Source: Otis tarda (lineage: Eukaryota > Chordata > Aves > Otidiformes > Otididae). From it: DNA of 64,000 bases. The stretch's first letter is position 1. Each line of letters begins with the position of its first letter. Location of the stretch: assembly GCA_026413225.1 (NCBI GenBank), contig CM048553.1:141802690-141866689 (forward strand). Direction: 5' to 3'. Position numbers and translations under genes: made by a program. Positions 10,920-23,597 of this stretch are shown one piece after another. The notes beneath the pieces were generated by a model. It worked only from the letters and a program-made list of their open reading frames with translations. It did no database searches and was not told the DNA's origin.

Positions 10920-13900
10920 GTAAAGACCCTCTAAAAATTGAACTCAACCTCTCCTTCATCAATCAGTTTCTGGCAGAACAGTAGGAAAGCCTATCTCGAC
11001 TTGGACTTTATAGCTACATTAAAGCACATTTTTTTTTCACAATAAAGACATAGCCTAGGACTATGGCTTCTCAGAAAAAAAAAAAAACAAAACCAAAAAA
11101 CCAAAACAAAAACCCAAAGTGTTTAAGCCACTGTTAAAGTAATTTTTGCTCATTAGTCTCTGATGATGTTCTAAGGAAGAAAAAGCAGTACATCCTCTTA
11201 AATACAATGGAAATATTTCCTAAATTTGGGGGGTGTAAAGTATTTCTCCTTCAGCCAGCTGGGAAGTTTGGAGTCCACTACATTGTGGAGAGGAGAGGAT
11301 GTTAAAAACATATTTAAGTCTACACTGAATGCACTGAATTGTGTTTGTTTCAGCAGTCACCTTTCAAAAAACGTTTTATTCCAACATGTTCAAAATTAAA
11401 CCTTTGTTTTTTTCACATCTGAAAGCCTTTTTAAGTTTTACCTACACTTAATTTAGTAAAACTCAGACATCTCCCCAAATAAAACACACCACCTTTTGCC
11501 CTCGTGCCTGGTTCCCATATTTTGTTTCTTTGCTGGTTTTCCACTTCAGCCAAAGGGTCAACAAGGTCTGTTCCAGACCAGCCATAGACCTTACAGATCT
11601 TTATTTCATCAAATGGACATAAAACTTTGGTAATTGTGTAGCTGAGCAAAACAGAGGAATTTCACCTGCACCTTCACCATTGCTGCTGTTGCCAGGACAC
11701 CCCCCTGGAGAGGAGAGCCCTCAGGGGAGGGCTTGGGGAGGCCTAATTAGCACCTCAGTTGGGTGCTGGTTAATTGGGTTACTTGGCAATCTGAGCCGTG
11801 AAGCACAGTGCTGTGGTCAGGGCTGGCCCTGAGAGCAAGGCCTGGTGGGGCACAGACAGGCCCAGCCACCATTGCTGCCCCAGGACAGGGGGGAGGGCAG
11901 GGCCCCACCGCCATCTCAGGGCAGCACCGCTGGGCACCAGGTCATAGCAGGCTGGGACAGTGAGCAGCAGCTCCATTTGGCAAGGGAAGAAGCTCCTGAA
12001 GAGGGAGGAGGTGACGTCCATCCTTTTTTCTGGAAGGAGAAAGGCACCAAGCAGAGTCGTTCAGCACAGTGTGGCTGAGCAGGGAGAGAAGCCCCAGAGG
12101 GGTTCGTTAGTGGAGACAGGAAAGGCCTGGTGATGAGGAACGACAGGAATCAGAGGCCTCTGGGGAGCCGAGGAGAGCACGTGCCTTGCTTAAATGGCCT
12201 TGGCACGCGTGTGAGGATCTGTCCTTCGCAACTCCTCATTAGGAGAGCAAGAAGTAAAATGATGGTTTTCAAGTTGCTGTCATGCACACTAAGAAAATCA
12301 GTTAAAATGCTAGAGGGATGCTGCTTCCTCCTCCTTTCCTCTGCCTCGTGAGGTATTGGCTGAGCAACCGGTGTTGCCTTCTCCCAGAATATATGGATTT
12401 TCCAGCAAACTGTGGGCAGAGGTAGCTGGGGAGAACTACAGCATTCAAAAAGCAAATTCAGGTCACCCCCCCACCCTCCCTGTACAACGTCCATCACATT
12501 GCTGTGCGGAGCCTGGCTTTACTTTTACATGGTGTGAACGTGCGGAGGCAATAACAAACCGACTCGCTATTCCCATTGCCTCTTCCCCTCACATATTCCT
12601 GCCCCTATGGCCCATTCAGCACCTATGGCACTGGTTTAATGGCAAGTAATGCCAACAGGTGTCACTTCCATGGGACACTCCATGAACATGCAGCAGAATC
12701 ATGGCATGAGCACTAAGGAGAATTTTGTCCTAAGTAAGCAAATGAGTCTAATAAAGAGCATGATCGTTATGCTTGGATGCTGTCATCATCAGACTAGGTT
12801 TATTAGTGAGTGTCTAGGAGTCCAGATAGTCTGCCACTGGAATCTGGTTTCAGAAAAGATCTTATGCCCACTACCACAGAAGATATTTGTGGCACTGGAA
12901 AATGCGGGCAGCCAGTGCCTTCAAGGAGGGGTTTATATTAGTTTGCCCTGCAGTGGAGAGCAGGGAGGGATGGAGGTGGAGGCCAAAGGTACACTGCCGG
13001 GCCGTTCAAGGAAATGGTAGACACAAAGTTTTAGTTACAGGCCATAGACAATAACCTTTCTTGGTGCTTAGGAGTAATGTAGAATACCTGGGTGAAATCT
13101 GGCTAAACCAATGCCAGGCAGCGTTTGTCTTTAGATTGCATCTGTGCTGGTGTGAAAAATGGAGTAGATGTTTCCGGCCTGGGAACTGTCTCCTTTGAAC
13201 TATGCTGCACCACAGTGTGCCTTTCAGGTGGTGAAGAGCACCCGTGAGATTCCCAGATGCTGTGCAGGAGCCAGGCATGGTGCAGCTGAAGGGGATACAG
13301 GCAGGACTGAGCTATGTTTGGTGTGAGACCCAGGAGGAACAAAATTATTTGAAGCCACCTTTTCATACATCTTTGCCTTGCTATCTCATCCTACTCTGAG
13401 CCAAGGACATGAAAGGTGAAGAAAAGAAGTCCTGGAGATGTCACATTACTTCAGTTTTATGAAGTCAGGAGAATAAGAATTCTTTAATTCTGACTATTCT
13501 GCAATAGTTTACTTCTGCTTTTGTATGTATTATACTGCATACAAAGTCCTCAAAATCCTTGCCTGTTTCTTTCTTTTGGACATAGGTAAAGAAGACACAG
13601 GGCAGTCCCAGTGAATCAATGTGTAGCTACCCTGACCCATTGCTTCTGCTGAGATCTCAGCAACACATGCAGCAGCTGTGGAATGCCCATCCTGCTTTAC
13701 ATTCAACTCCTAGCTTATTCTGGAATAACTTTCATGTGTAGACAAGCCAGGACAAGGCTGCAGTGCTAACCACCCTGTCTTTCTGTCTTCAGGAATTCTC
13801 CCATGGGAAGGGAATGCTTTATTTCCTCTTTAAAACAGTGATTTGTCCCAGTATCTTCCACAGCTGCACAAAAGGAGGGAGACTAGACACCAGGATTTGT

Positions 13901-14896
13901 GCAAAACGAGATGGGCTAGTACAGGAATAAGCAAATCAAACTCCCTTGGTGCGAAGGTCCCACCTACCATTGTAAGATGGATCCAAACCAGAACACTGAA
14001 TGTGACTCCTCTCTAATACCAGGGAAATTCAAATCCAGGTCTAACTTAGAAACCTAGGAAGGAGAGGTGAGGTAACACAACACTTCCCTTGGGATGGCTG
14101 TTCGAAGGAATGCAGGAAGAAGGAAAAATTAACCCTCTCTGCATGCAAAGTGAGCCACATCCCTCCCTCGCTCAGATCCTGGGGGAAAGATTCCTTTTGC
14201 ACGTTCGAGATTTGAACATTATCCCTGTGCCCCAGGCAACAAAGGGCACGATACAGTTCTAATGACTGGGATCAAGGGGAATGTGGAGTTCATTACGAAT
14301 ATCACGGACCTCACAGTACTGATTGTGCTGCTGTGGGGGAGGCATAAAATAATAAACATTTTAGGAAAATTTGCTTTCATTTGATGCAAGAAAGTCAGCA
14401 AATAAGTTGCATTTGGTATTTATTACATATTTACAGGTAAGCCTTACCTACACTGGAATATTCGGTCACTTGTGTAGCACTGGATTAAGCATGCATGTTG
14501 TATTATCATCTGCAATGAATAAAGATGATCCTAGAACCACTGACACTTGCTTTACTGTCCCTTTCATTATGGTTTCATGGCATTTATACTACACTACAGA
14601 AGCAGCAAAGTGATTTTGGAGGCAAATACAGCAGCTATAACACTCTCACTTGAAGCTTCCATTAAAACATTTTTCAGAGAGGGAAAAAATGAAATTTGAA
14701 AAAAAAGCCTGGGGCAATGTATGATTTCCACTTCAGCAGACATCAGAGATAGGCAAGGGAATCTCAGCTATGGTACATTCTGAAGGCTGATGTTTTTAGT
14801 TCAGTAGCACCTAAGTGCCATACACCATCAGCCAAACTTTTGTTCCCTGTTTATGTAGAGCCAGCACCTGTGATGTTCTGGTCTGGAGGCTACAGG

Positions 14897-14990
14897 AGCA
14901 CCAGCTAATGCGAAAAGGTAGCACCTGCTAATGCAAACAAATTCACCTCAGATATGCATAACCTATTTGCTTGACAGTGTTGTGCTTGCT
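14897..14990. promoter_or_regulatory. Duplicated octamer-like motif; candidate enhancer
   Basis: Two imperfect 20-bp copies, at 14897-14916 and 14920-14939 (period 23), each contain gctaatgc followed by an A-rich step, close to the POU/Oct word ATGCAAA. About 20 bp further is gatatgcataacc, another POU-like palindrome, then tatttgc. The cluster of octamer-like words suggests a regulatory element. No conservation data are available here. Confidence 0.22.
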
Positions 14991-15544
14991 GATAAAAGGC
15001 AGATATTTCATTCTCAGTTTGCAGAGGTACTTAGTGAAAGCTGAAGAAGTGAAAAGCTCAGGTGGGAAGTGCTTCTGACATTAAACCCAGGACTTGCATA
15101 CTGCACAAAACATTCCAGTATGGAAAGTTTAAAACATATGGTGACTTTACTTACTCCTACCTTTTGAATCAGTGACTATTGCAGTTAGCTGGAAAAAACC
15201 CAAGGCAAAACACAGCCAAAACCGTGGAACTGCATATGGTTTTGTCTCAAAAGTGTGCAAAAATGCAGTCTTTCAGTGGTTTGGGGAGTTAAACTCCCTC
15301 CTCCTATGATCTGCTTCATAATTCCCACAGGGAAGGATAACCATTGGGAAACTCAGTCCTGCTGCACCCCCAGATCGGCTTGGGTTTGCTGAGAAGGGCT
15401 TTGAAGCAGTCAGGGGAGCTCAGCTGGCACATGCTGCTGGAACAGCGAACCCCATAGCTGAACTCTGGAGAGGTCTCAGTTGGTTCTATTTAGAAGCTAC
15501 AGTTTCTGTCAAATTAGTTATAGCCCCCCGTGGGCTTAGATCTA

Positions 15545-15660
15545 GGCCAGTTTTAAAATGATCGCAGAGCCTATTATATTTAAATACGTACTCCGCTCAC
15601 AGCTTGAGTGGTAGCGGTGCAACTTCTAAAGCAGGTCGATGACTAATCAAGGGCAGTTTG
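15545..15660. promoter_or_regulatory. Candidate conserved non-coding element
   Basis: The block runs from ttttaaaatgatcgcagagc through tatttaaatacgtactccgc to gatgactaatcaagg. It mixes AT-rich homeodomain-like words with retained CpGs (atcg, acgt, ccgc, agcgg, gtcg), unusual for neutral avian intergenic DNA of this base composition. Enhancer-like by appearance only. Confidence 0.2.
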
Positions 15661-18600
15661 TACTAAAAAGAAGAAAAAAAAAAAAAGTGGCACATGCATA
15701 ACTTATAGATGAGTCCCAGTGTGACACATTCTGTCAACGTGGGGCTTGGCAGCTCTGGGGTCACTCTGGTCCCAGAGCAGTTCTGGGCATTAACCTGGTG
15801 ACTATTTAAGGTCACTCTGGTATTTTACCCAGTTTGAAATACTACAAGGCCCTGTGGTGTTACAGCTATCTGGCTGTAGGATTAAGGGTACAGTTTATAC
15901 TGTCTTAAGGAGGATACTTTCTCATGCACATTGGTATAATGTTACACGTGCGAGTGTCTCCACACATGATTGATTCCACATGTAAGTGCCACGTGTCGAG
16001 CCCTTGTGTGAAATTGCCCTGGTTTCTGAAGATGTGATGGGACTGATTTCACCAGACTTCAGTGCTTACCATGTCTTTTGTCTCAGTTAGGCAACTGGGC
16101 TCCCTTTGTAGCCAGAGAAAAACAGGCACTTAAAAGGTGTTTTGCCTGATCTCCTTGAGACATCTGCACAAGGATGAGAGGTTCTGGATATGTCGACTTC
16201 TCTCCACTGACTATCAGAGGAGTCCGGTAATTTGCTTTGGAGCTGCTGTCCCAGCAGCCCAGCCTCCTGCTCCCTGTATCACTTATGTCTCCCTGCATCC
16301 TTGACTGATCATAGCTTCCACAGGCAGCAAACCCAGTCAGCCCCGTAGTGTAATCTTGACTGATAAACAGAGTGCTGCAACCAGAGAAGCCATCGGAAGG
16401 TGTGGTAAGCTGCAAGGTCCATGTCTGGGGAAGGAAAAGGCTCAGGTATTTGTCACGGAGAGCCAAGAGACCGCAAACTCAGTGACCCTGAATGTTCTTC
16501 ATAAACCAGGCACAGGAACCACCCAACACACTAGTGTGCTTTGCTGTGATTTCTCTTATTAACTGTTTAGTGAGGAAGATTTCTCTTTCCTCATTCTCTT
16601 CAGATCTTTCAGCCTCCACATCATTCCTATCCCAAGACACTTTCAAGGTCCTCCCTGCACCCCTAGCCCTGTCAGGGTGGCAACCTGTGGAGCCATTTAC
16701 AGCTGGGGCCAATCCCACCCCACGCTTGGTTGACCCTGCCTGGCCATACCAGTCTTTTGCTGGAAGATGACCGGAGCTGACTCAACTCCAAGCTGTGGGG
16801 AAAGCCAGGACACGAGGGAAACTGGCCGGCAACCCAAACCTACCCTGGAACTGTGTACAAACAGATCTGGTAATGAGCCTGGCCTCCCAGGAGCTCCCAG
16901 GGAGAAATACCACAACGAGCAAATGTAAAATGCGAAGAGAGGAGGATGAAGAAAACAGCTGAGCTTTTCAGATGATCTGAAGCAGAATCTAGTGGGTGTT
17001 TCACTCCTTTCAGTTCCCTCTGAAAACCCTGGCTTGCAGTGATAAGATCACATGGGTGCACAAGCCAGTGATTGCACAATTTTGTTCCAGGTGGTTTAAG
17101 AAGCTGTGCAGTGGTTTTTTAATATACACTGCCCCCTCCGGCTCTCCTCTCTGCTGCTGCTGCTTTGCTGCCAGGTGCTCGTCTCCTGCAGGAATCGGGA
17201 GTGCAAGCGGGTGGGGAGCAGGGCTGCAGAGAATGGGAGAGCAGCAGAGTTTTATGCATCGCGTCATCTGGGACACGCCATGTCCTCAGGCAGCATGGGA
17301 GAAAGTGGGAAGAAGATCTCCAGCTGGTTGCAGAAGCTGGCACCAAGTGGTGTCATTTCTGGAGCACAGTAAGATTTTCCTCCCTCAAAGTGCAGCTCAC
17401 ATTCCTGCAACTGGCACCGCATGGTGACAGGGTTCAAATTATTTGACTTCCATTTATTTTTGTTTCTTTTGCGGTTTTGCTTAGCAATGTTAGCACTTAT
17501 ATAATCTCTAGCAGGCTCCGATATTAACACCTCCTAAAAGTGAGCAGGGAACAGGATTCACACTGCTACGGCTGCTGTGTTTGCTTAGAGACAGGTGTTC
17601 TCTGAGATGGCTGAACAAAAGTAGATTTTTATGGGGAAAACTATCTTTATAGCAGATAAGGCTAAAAATAGACAAACTCCTTGGCTTGCACCCATCTTTC
17701 AAAGAGACATCCAGATGGGAATCCTGAGTCCAGTGAGTCAGACCGTCTGTGCAAGATGAGGGGGTAGAGGGCTCCTTCTTTGCAAGTCTTCTTGCTAGAT
17801 AAGCAGGATTTAGAGAGCATTTTCACTCCATGAAAGCTCCCCATGATCCTGCAGGATGCTGGGGGCACCCGTGCAGCAGGTGATGTCTGTGAGCAAGATT
17901 GCAGTGCTGGTGTTCCTCAAGCACATCCATCCCTGGTGGGCTGGTAGGGCCTTTGCACTCTGGGAAAATGTGATGGCACCATTCCAGAAGAGGATATGAT
18001 GTAGAGATATGCTGAAACGTCTGAGGAAAAGGGCATGTCTCTCCAATGGGTTCAGAATGGTTTTTGCTCAAGGAAGAGAAAGGAGAAAGTGGCCCAACAA
18101 GGCTGAATTTGTCTCTGTTGCGAGGTTCCCAATTGCCTCCCCTTGCTGGCAGTTGGAAGGGCAGGCAAAGGCCAATATTTCTAAAGCAAAAACGGGCAAA
18201 GAATGAGGTGGTGGGATGACTCTTTGAAGCTGCCTATTTGATATTTTTTCCCACATAACAGACACTAACCCTTACTTGACTGGATACACCAAAAATGAGC
18301 TTTCTCTTGAAAGTATGGTAATTCTGAGACAGCACAGAAGAGCTGGCCAGATAAACACAACACTATTCTTTTTTTCAAAGTGTTTTTAAAGAAGTAAGCA
18401 TCACTGCCTTTGAATTAAGTGATTTTAGGAATCATCCCTCAGAAGGGAACTAGGTCATTCAGAAATGCCAGCTGACCACTGCCAGAAACAACTTCTTTTA
18501 AAGGCAGTACTTGTATGAGTGAAATGAGAATATAGAAATCCTCGATCTTACACCTCCAGATTGACAGGTAAGTGATCTGTCTGTTGAAGTTCCATCACTA

Positions 18601-21289
18601 TGATAAAACGCAGCTCCCTGGGGTACCATCAGCAAACTGGATCTTCATTAACCCCTGTATATAACTGCATTTGTGTGAATGCCAAATAGGATGAAAGATC
18701 TACATTGCTGAAGAAAAACACAGCCACACTGCAGAAATTGTCTTTAAAGCTGTGAAAATAAAAATATCTTTTATATGGATTCACCTGCTCTTAAAACCAA
18801 AGCCTGAAGGAGTGTCTTTGGTGTTCAAAGAAATGGCACAATATGTATCTTTGCCTCACTGCAGGATGGTAGGTTTCAGTAATGTGAACACTTCTAGTGC
18901 ACAAAGCTAAATAAAAGGTATTGCATATCTCTTTGTGTGTGGGATTCATTCTCAATTCACATGGCAACTTAATTTGTACTGTCTTTGTTATGTGAAACAA
19001 ATCAGACCAGCTGTTCAGTGCCAGCAACTAGAAAATGCAGCTTCTGAGATTATGGAAACCAGTATTGCTATGCCGTTACTCGTCCTATGGGAAGATCTCT
19101 TCTATGGTAAGGAAAAATAATACCTATGTGCGCTGTTTATTTTTAATTATTTTACAAGAAATGCTCTAAAAGAAATGCCCATGAAGCAAAGTAGTCATGG
19201 AAAGTTGTCCTTGTTTCTTCCCTGTTATTATATTCATTAAGGAGGAGAGCAACAGTGGTCCTTCGTCAGTTCTTCTGAGGTGATAGTGTACTTGGCGTAC
19301 TGTGCATCGGTGAAGGATCACTGGTATTTGTAAACTGTTTTCTGATGCTTTCAGAGAAATGAGATATTATAGGATAAGGTGTTAATTCCATCTGATCTTG
19401 CTGTTATCCCTATAAATCCCAGAGGCAAATAACATTGAATTTAGGAAGTCAGTCCCTATCTATTAAGGATGACATTTCAGGGTTTGGTAGAGCAGCAAAT
19501 TAATACTGCATTCTGGATGACTGGTTGAAGATGTCTGATAATCTCTCTAGTTTCTCTGCTTATGGATTTTAAATTTTCAGTATTCAAGGATGCTGATAAA
19601 CATTGTTTTCCCAAAGCTACTCCTCTGTAATGTCATCTGTATAACCCAGTGCAGCATCATGAGAGAAATGCACCTCTTTTGCATTCCTAACATCACTTTT
19701 TCTTTTGCTTACATTCTGTGATCAGAATGACTAAGGTCCTGATTGTAGAAATTAATGGAAGTGAGGCATCTGTCTGCTTTGTGGTTCTCAATCTGGTTCC
19801 TTAATTTTCAGGTTAACCTCACAGAGATCAGCTGCTTGTATGGGAGGGGATGACTGTGTATGTGAGGAGCAGTGATACAGGGAAGAGAATTGGTATAGTT
19901 ATATAAAAGGACAGAGCGAAACTCCTGGCAGGTATCAGTTTCACAGGAGAAGTAAAAAAGAGAAATGTCTACACATCCAGCAAAAATGGATACAGATGCT
20001 CCCTTTTTCAGATTTTCCTCTAACCTTTATAGCTCGCTTGTAGCGTGTTCAAGACAAGCTCTTAGACATGAGCACAGACTTGGACCTCATCAAATGCCAC
20101 CTAAAACACTGGGGATATGGGGGCCAGCAGATGGAACATCTTGTTCAGATGTTTCCAGAGACTCTTGCAGAAGTGTCCCCTGGGCAGAGCCCGCCAGATA
20201 TTTTTATCAGCTAAAGATACTTCTGATGGAAACCTAACTGCCAATAAGTCCTGGCATTTACCGGCAGCAGACCAGGCAAACAAACAGTGCCCCTTCCTCT
20301 TCCCTGCGGTACTGAGTTGCAGAACAACTCTGTCTGTAGAAATGGTTCAGAAACATCTCTGTCAGACTGGAGCTGGTGAGTTCAGCTGGGTGCCCTGGCC
20401 TCTTTGATCACCCTTTGGTGCTGTTAGCAGGAGATGAATGTCGCTCCATTTCCCTCTGGAAATCTATGCCGAACCTTTCATTGAGCTGGTTACACACTTG
20501 GTTATGATCAGCACTGATAGAGACATTGCACCCTTAGCACATGGGAGCAGCTGGGCTACATTCAGGAGCAACCTCCCACCTCTGCTTTTGGAGGCCAATG
20601 CCCTCTGCCCTCCTGCCTGGGTGAGGGGGAAGCACTACGCTCTGATGGATGGACTGCATCTAGCTGAAGCACCTTTTTCTAGAAGCACAGCTCCTTCCTT
20701 CAGTTACTGCTTGGAGCAAAGTTATCACCTCTGATCCTGATGCCATATCTCTCCTTTAGACTCTCCACAGCACCCCCCTCACCCATATTTAGAGATACAT
20801 CCATACGGCTACTCTGCAATGTACTTACCAATACCGTAGTTACAAGGAGAGGACATCTTGTCCTACAAAGAAGTAGAAGCAATGCAGCATGGAAGAGTGG
20901 AGGAGAGTTTTGATTTACCAGTTGCAAAATTGCGTTGTGTTCAACCATGAAGAGTAAATACAGAACTGAGCACTTCTGTATGTGGGTAAAAAAAATATTA
21001 AAGGACTAACACTTTCCTATGTAGAAAAGATAATATTAAATGTTAGTAGTGTCATTAGGTCAGTCATATAATTCTTCTAATTCTGTACATGAGAAATGTG
21101 GCCCTAATTGCAAGTGCTCTAAACTCTAGCAGAGTAAAGCTGTGCCTGCTCTGGGCTGACTCTTCTGTTTAGATTATGCAGTGAATTACGCTTAGACAAA
21201 AGCTGTATTAAAAAGCTAAATGGAACTTGACAAACCATCAAGATATGTTTTATGGGAAGGAAATGTATAAAATGAGTAATATTTATGCA

Positions 21290-21430
21290 TAGTTAAAACA
21301 TATTTGCCAAATGCAGAGGAAACGGGAAATATTAATTAATAGTGCTTTTTTACAGCAGAAAATTAATTGAAATTATTCAAAGTCCAATTCTCCTCTCTGT
21401 GTGCTGTGACTAATCTAATTGAGATGAATA
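21290..21430. promoter_or_regulatory. Candidate conserved AT-rich element
   Basis: A dense set of TAATTA/ATTAATT cores (attaattaatag, aaaattaattgaaatt, taatctaattgag) lies within about 140 bp. This is typical of homeobox-rich conserved elements, but AT-rich neutral sequence can look the same. Confidence 0.17.
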
Positions 21431-21790
21431 GGGTACTTGTAGAATAAGAAACTACTCAGCATGACTAACTTTGGTGGAATCAAGCCCTCTGTGAACATTA
21501 TTAACCAGTTTTGAAATACAGTGTTCATTTTGTGTTTCTCTGCTGAAAGACAGGCAATTTTATCCACTCCTTTAGACTTCCAAGATGCCCAGGAAGGTGT
21601 CATTTCAAATTGTGCCAAGAAAAAAAAGCTGGTCGTGAGATGGGCGAAAGCTGTTCTCACAGGTGTAAAATGGCTACTGTGTGTATAAGAAGTGAAATCA
21701 CACTTCCAAACTTTACATCTCAAGAAGGCAGGACCTCTGCTAGGGTGTTACACTGAGGGAGGCTTGGCACCCTCGTTGTCAAAGTGGTGT

Positions 21791-21832
21791 ATTGGGTTTT
21801 CCGGTGTCAGCTGAATTGGGTTTTCTGGTGTC
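21791..21832. repeat. 24-bp-period direct duplication
   Basis: An 18-bp word (attgggttttccggtgtc) at 21791-21808 recurs at 21815-21832 with one C/T change. The period is 24 bp and the spacer is agctga. It looks like a two-copy minisatellite seed. Confidence 0.85.
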
Positions 21833-22060
21833 TTTGTTAACACATCTCTGGATCAAAAGTGTAAAGTCTTCCTGAAGGCAAAAAAAAAGTTTGACTTCAT
21901 AATTTATGAAGTCCAAAAGCTTTGCTTTGTGTCCAGATGCGCTTTTGTTAATATCTTCCCTAAGGGGATAAACATCTTCCCGTCTGTCAGACTGTGGTTA
22001 TTTTAAATACTTTAAAACCATGTCTCGTAATGAACACAACTGAGCTTCAGCTCTTTACAG

Positions 22061-22356
22061 CAGATGACCGCAGAACATGAGCACCCTGAGAAATCCAGAG
22101 GACGGTCCTGTGCTGACACCAGATTAGAGTGCAGAGGTGGCATCCCAGATGGCCCACTGGCAGACCTCTGGATGTCCACAAAAGGAAGTCCAAATACTGT
22201 TTCTGAGTCCTACTTTTTGGTTTTTGGGTCCTGTGCAGGCAGTTCAGTCAGTCTCCAAGCAGAGAGGAGACATCTGCCTGATAGGCGCCCAGGCATACTG
22301 AGGAGTTGGTGCAGGTTCCAGGCAATCACTGGTTTTCTCTCTGCATCTGACCCAAG
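22061..22356 (+). other. Weak candidate exon (open frame between splice-like sites)
   Basis: The block is preceded by an acceptor-like ctctttacag ending at 22060 and followed by a good donor, CCCAAG|GTAAGAAC, at 22357. A frame stays open from the ATG at 22064 (three bases in) for 97 whole codons to the donor, which cuts in phase 2. The peptide has no motif, transmembrane segment or family resemblance I recognise. Donor-like words occur many times by chance in this window, so this may be spurious or a non-coding RNA exon. Confidence 0.12.
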
Positions 22357-22689
22357 GTAAGAACTTTTTCCTTGGTTCTAATATCACAAGAAAAACAAAA
22401 TCCTTACACTATGGCTACTTATTAAACTATTCTAATGTATTCAGTTTTGGTCTTTACATAATGAGCTCTTAAATAAGACTACAGACTTTCTGACAATCCA
22501 CTCCTCAGCATGTCTGCTAAGGATGCTCTGGGTTCATGGGAAGATGGCAAACACAGAACAGGATGTCAAAATGTTCTGCGTTTAATGTCTCATATATTTT
22601 TTTCCACCTTAGTGATGTAATGTTTTGCGTTGCTGGTTAGAACATGACAACCAGTGTAGTGCTGCCTACGCTGGTCACCTTCTAGAATT

Positions 22690-23597
22690 TCATAGAATCA
22701 GAGGATCATTATGGTTGGAAAAGACCTCTAAGATCATAGAATCATACAATCATAGAATGGTTAGGGTTGGAAGGGACCTTCAAAGGTCATCTAGTCCAAC
22801 CCCCCTGCAAGGAGTAGGGAAGATCATTAAGTCCAACCATCAACCAACACCACCATGCCTACTAAACCAAGTCTACATGTTTTTTGAACACCTGCAGGGA
22901 CGGTGACTCCATCACTTCCTTGGGCAGCCTGTTCCAGCGCCTGACCACTCTTTCTGTAAAGAAGTGTTTCCTAATATCCAATCTAAACCTCCCCTGACGC
23001 AACTTGAGGCCATTTCCTCTCGTCCTATTGCTAATTGCTTGGGAGAGGAGACCAACACCCACCTCACTACAACCTCCTTTCAGGTAGCTGTAGAGAGCAA
23101 TGAGGTGTCCCCTCAGCCTCCTCTTCTCCAGACTAAACAATCCCAGTTCCCTCAGCTGCTTCTCACTTGTTCTCCAGACCCCTCACCAGCTTCGCTGCCC
23201 TTCTCTGGATACACTCCAGCAACTCAACGTCCTTCTTGTACTGAGGGGCCCAAAACTGCACACAGTATTCGAGGTGCAGCCTCACCAGTGCTGAGTACAG
23301 GGGCACGATCCCTTCCCTACTCCTGCCTGGCTACACTGTTCCTGATGCAAGCCAGGATGCTGTTGGCCTTCTTGGCCACTTGGCCACACTGCTGGCTCAT
23401 GTTCAGGTGGCTGTCTACCAGCACCCCCAGGTCCCTTTCTGCCAGGCAGCTTTCCAGCCACTCTTCCCCAAGCCTGTAACCTTGCTTGTTGTGGTTGTTG
23501 TGACTGAAATGCAGGACCTGGCACTTGGCCTTGTTGAACCTCAGAATTCACCAAGGCCCATCGATCCAGCCTGTCCAGATCCCTCTGCAGAGCCTTA
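22690..23597 (-). mobile_element. CR1 LINE, 5'-truncated, with a nested CR1 in its tail
   Basis: The octamer-like tail (catagaatca, 22691) is on the left, so the element reads on the minus strand. It extends about 0.9 kb, from the 3' UTR into the C-terminal part of ORF2. A minus-strand frame at 22862-23140 keeps typical CR1 C-terminal words such as [23 protein letters not shown] and RFRLDIRK. Further upstream the ORF2 is broken by frameshifts and stops. Homology stops near 23597 in the block just before the 3' third of the reverse-transcriptase region. CR1 inserts by target-primed reverse transcription, usually 5'-truncated, as here. A separate CR1 lies inside at about 22738-22819. Confidence 0.92.
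22738..22819 (-). mobile_element. Nested CR1 tail fragment with matching 8-bp flanks
   Basis: The host CR1's conserved run 'aagacctctaagatcat' is interrupted, and the expected continuation 'aagatcattaagtccaacc' resumes at 22820. The inserted 82 bp is itself a CR1 3' end of another subfamily (agaatggttagggttggaag then tcatctagtccaacccccc). The word aagatcat occurs on both sides (22730-22737 and 22820-22827) and is a plausible target-site duplication. Part of the left copy could instead belong to the CATAGAAT tail. Orientation is the same as the host element. Confidence 0.82.

Larger units (their letters stand above)
4929..22689. other. Unique non-coding stretch with ancient SINE remnants
   Basis: About 17.8 kb without a supportable gene. 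Open frames are mostly under 150 codons and none shows a familiar domain. The stretch holds two MIR/L2-like remnants (near 6395 and 7600), candidate regulatory blocks (14.9, 15.55 and 21.3 kb), a 24-bp-period duplication at 21791, a 17-T run at 10903-10919, and one splice-bounded open frame (22061-22356), all listed separately. GC content is moderate with no long CpG island. Confidence 0.55.

Noticed and set aside
13103-13366. 87-codon minus-strand frame with a signal-peptide-like start (MKRWLQIILFLLGL)
   Set aside because: The start context is poor (T at -3), the rest has no domain, and hydrophobic N-termini arise by chance at this length.
16083-16466. 127-codon minus-strand frame with mixed, protein-like composition
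   Set aside because: The composition looks plausible, but I recognise no family and see no supporting splice sites. Without alignment it cannot be called coding.
19320-19385. Possible SINE/L2 end (tttgtaaactgttttctgat .. gagatattataggataagg)
   Set aside because: It faintly resembles the 'tgtaaagcgctttgagatcc .. gctatataa' ends of old repeats, but too few positions match to claim it by eye.
22964-23479. 171-codon plus-strand frame
   Set aside because: Antisense of the minus-strand CR1 at 22690-23597.
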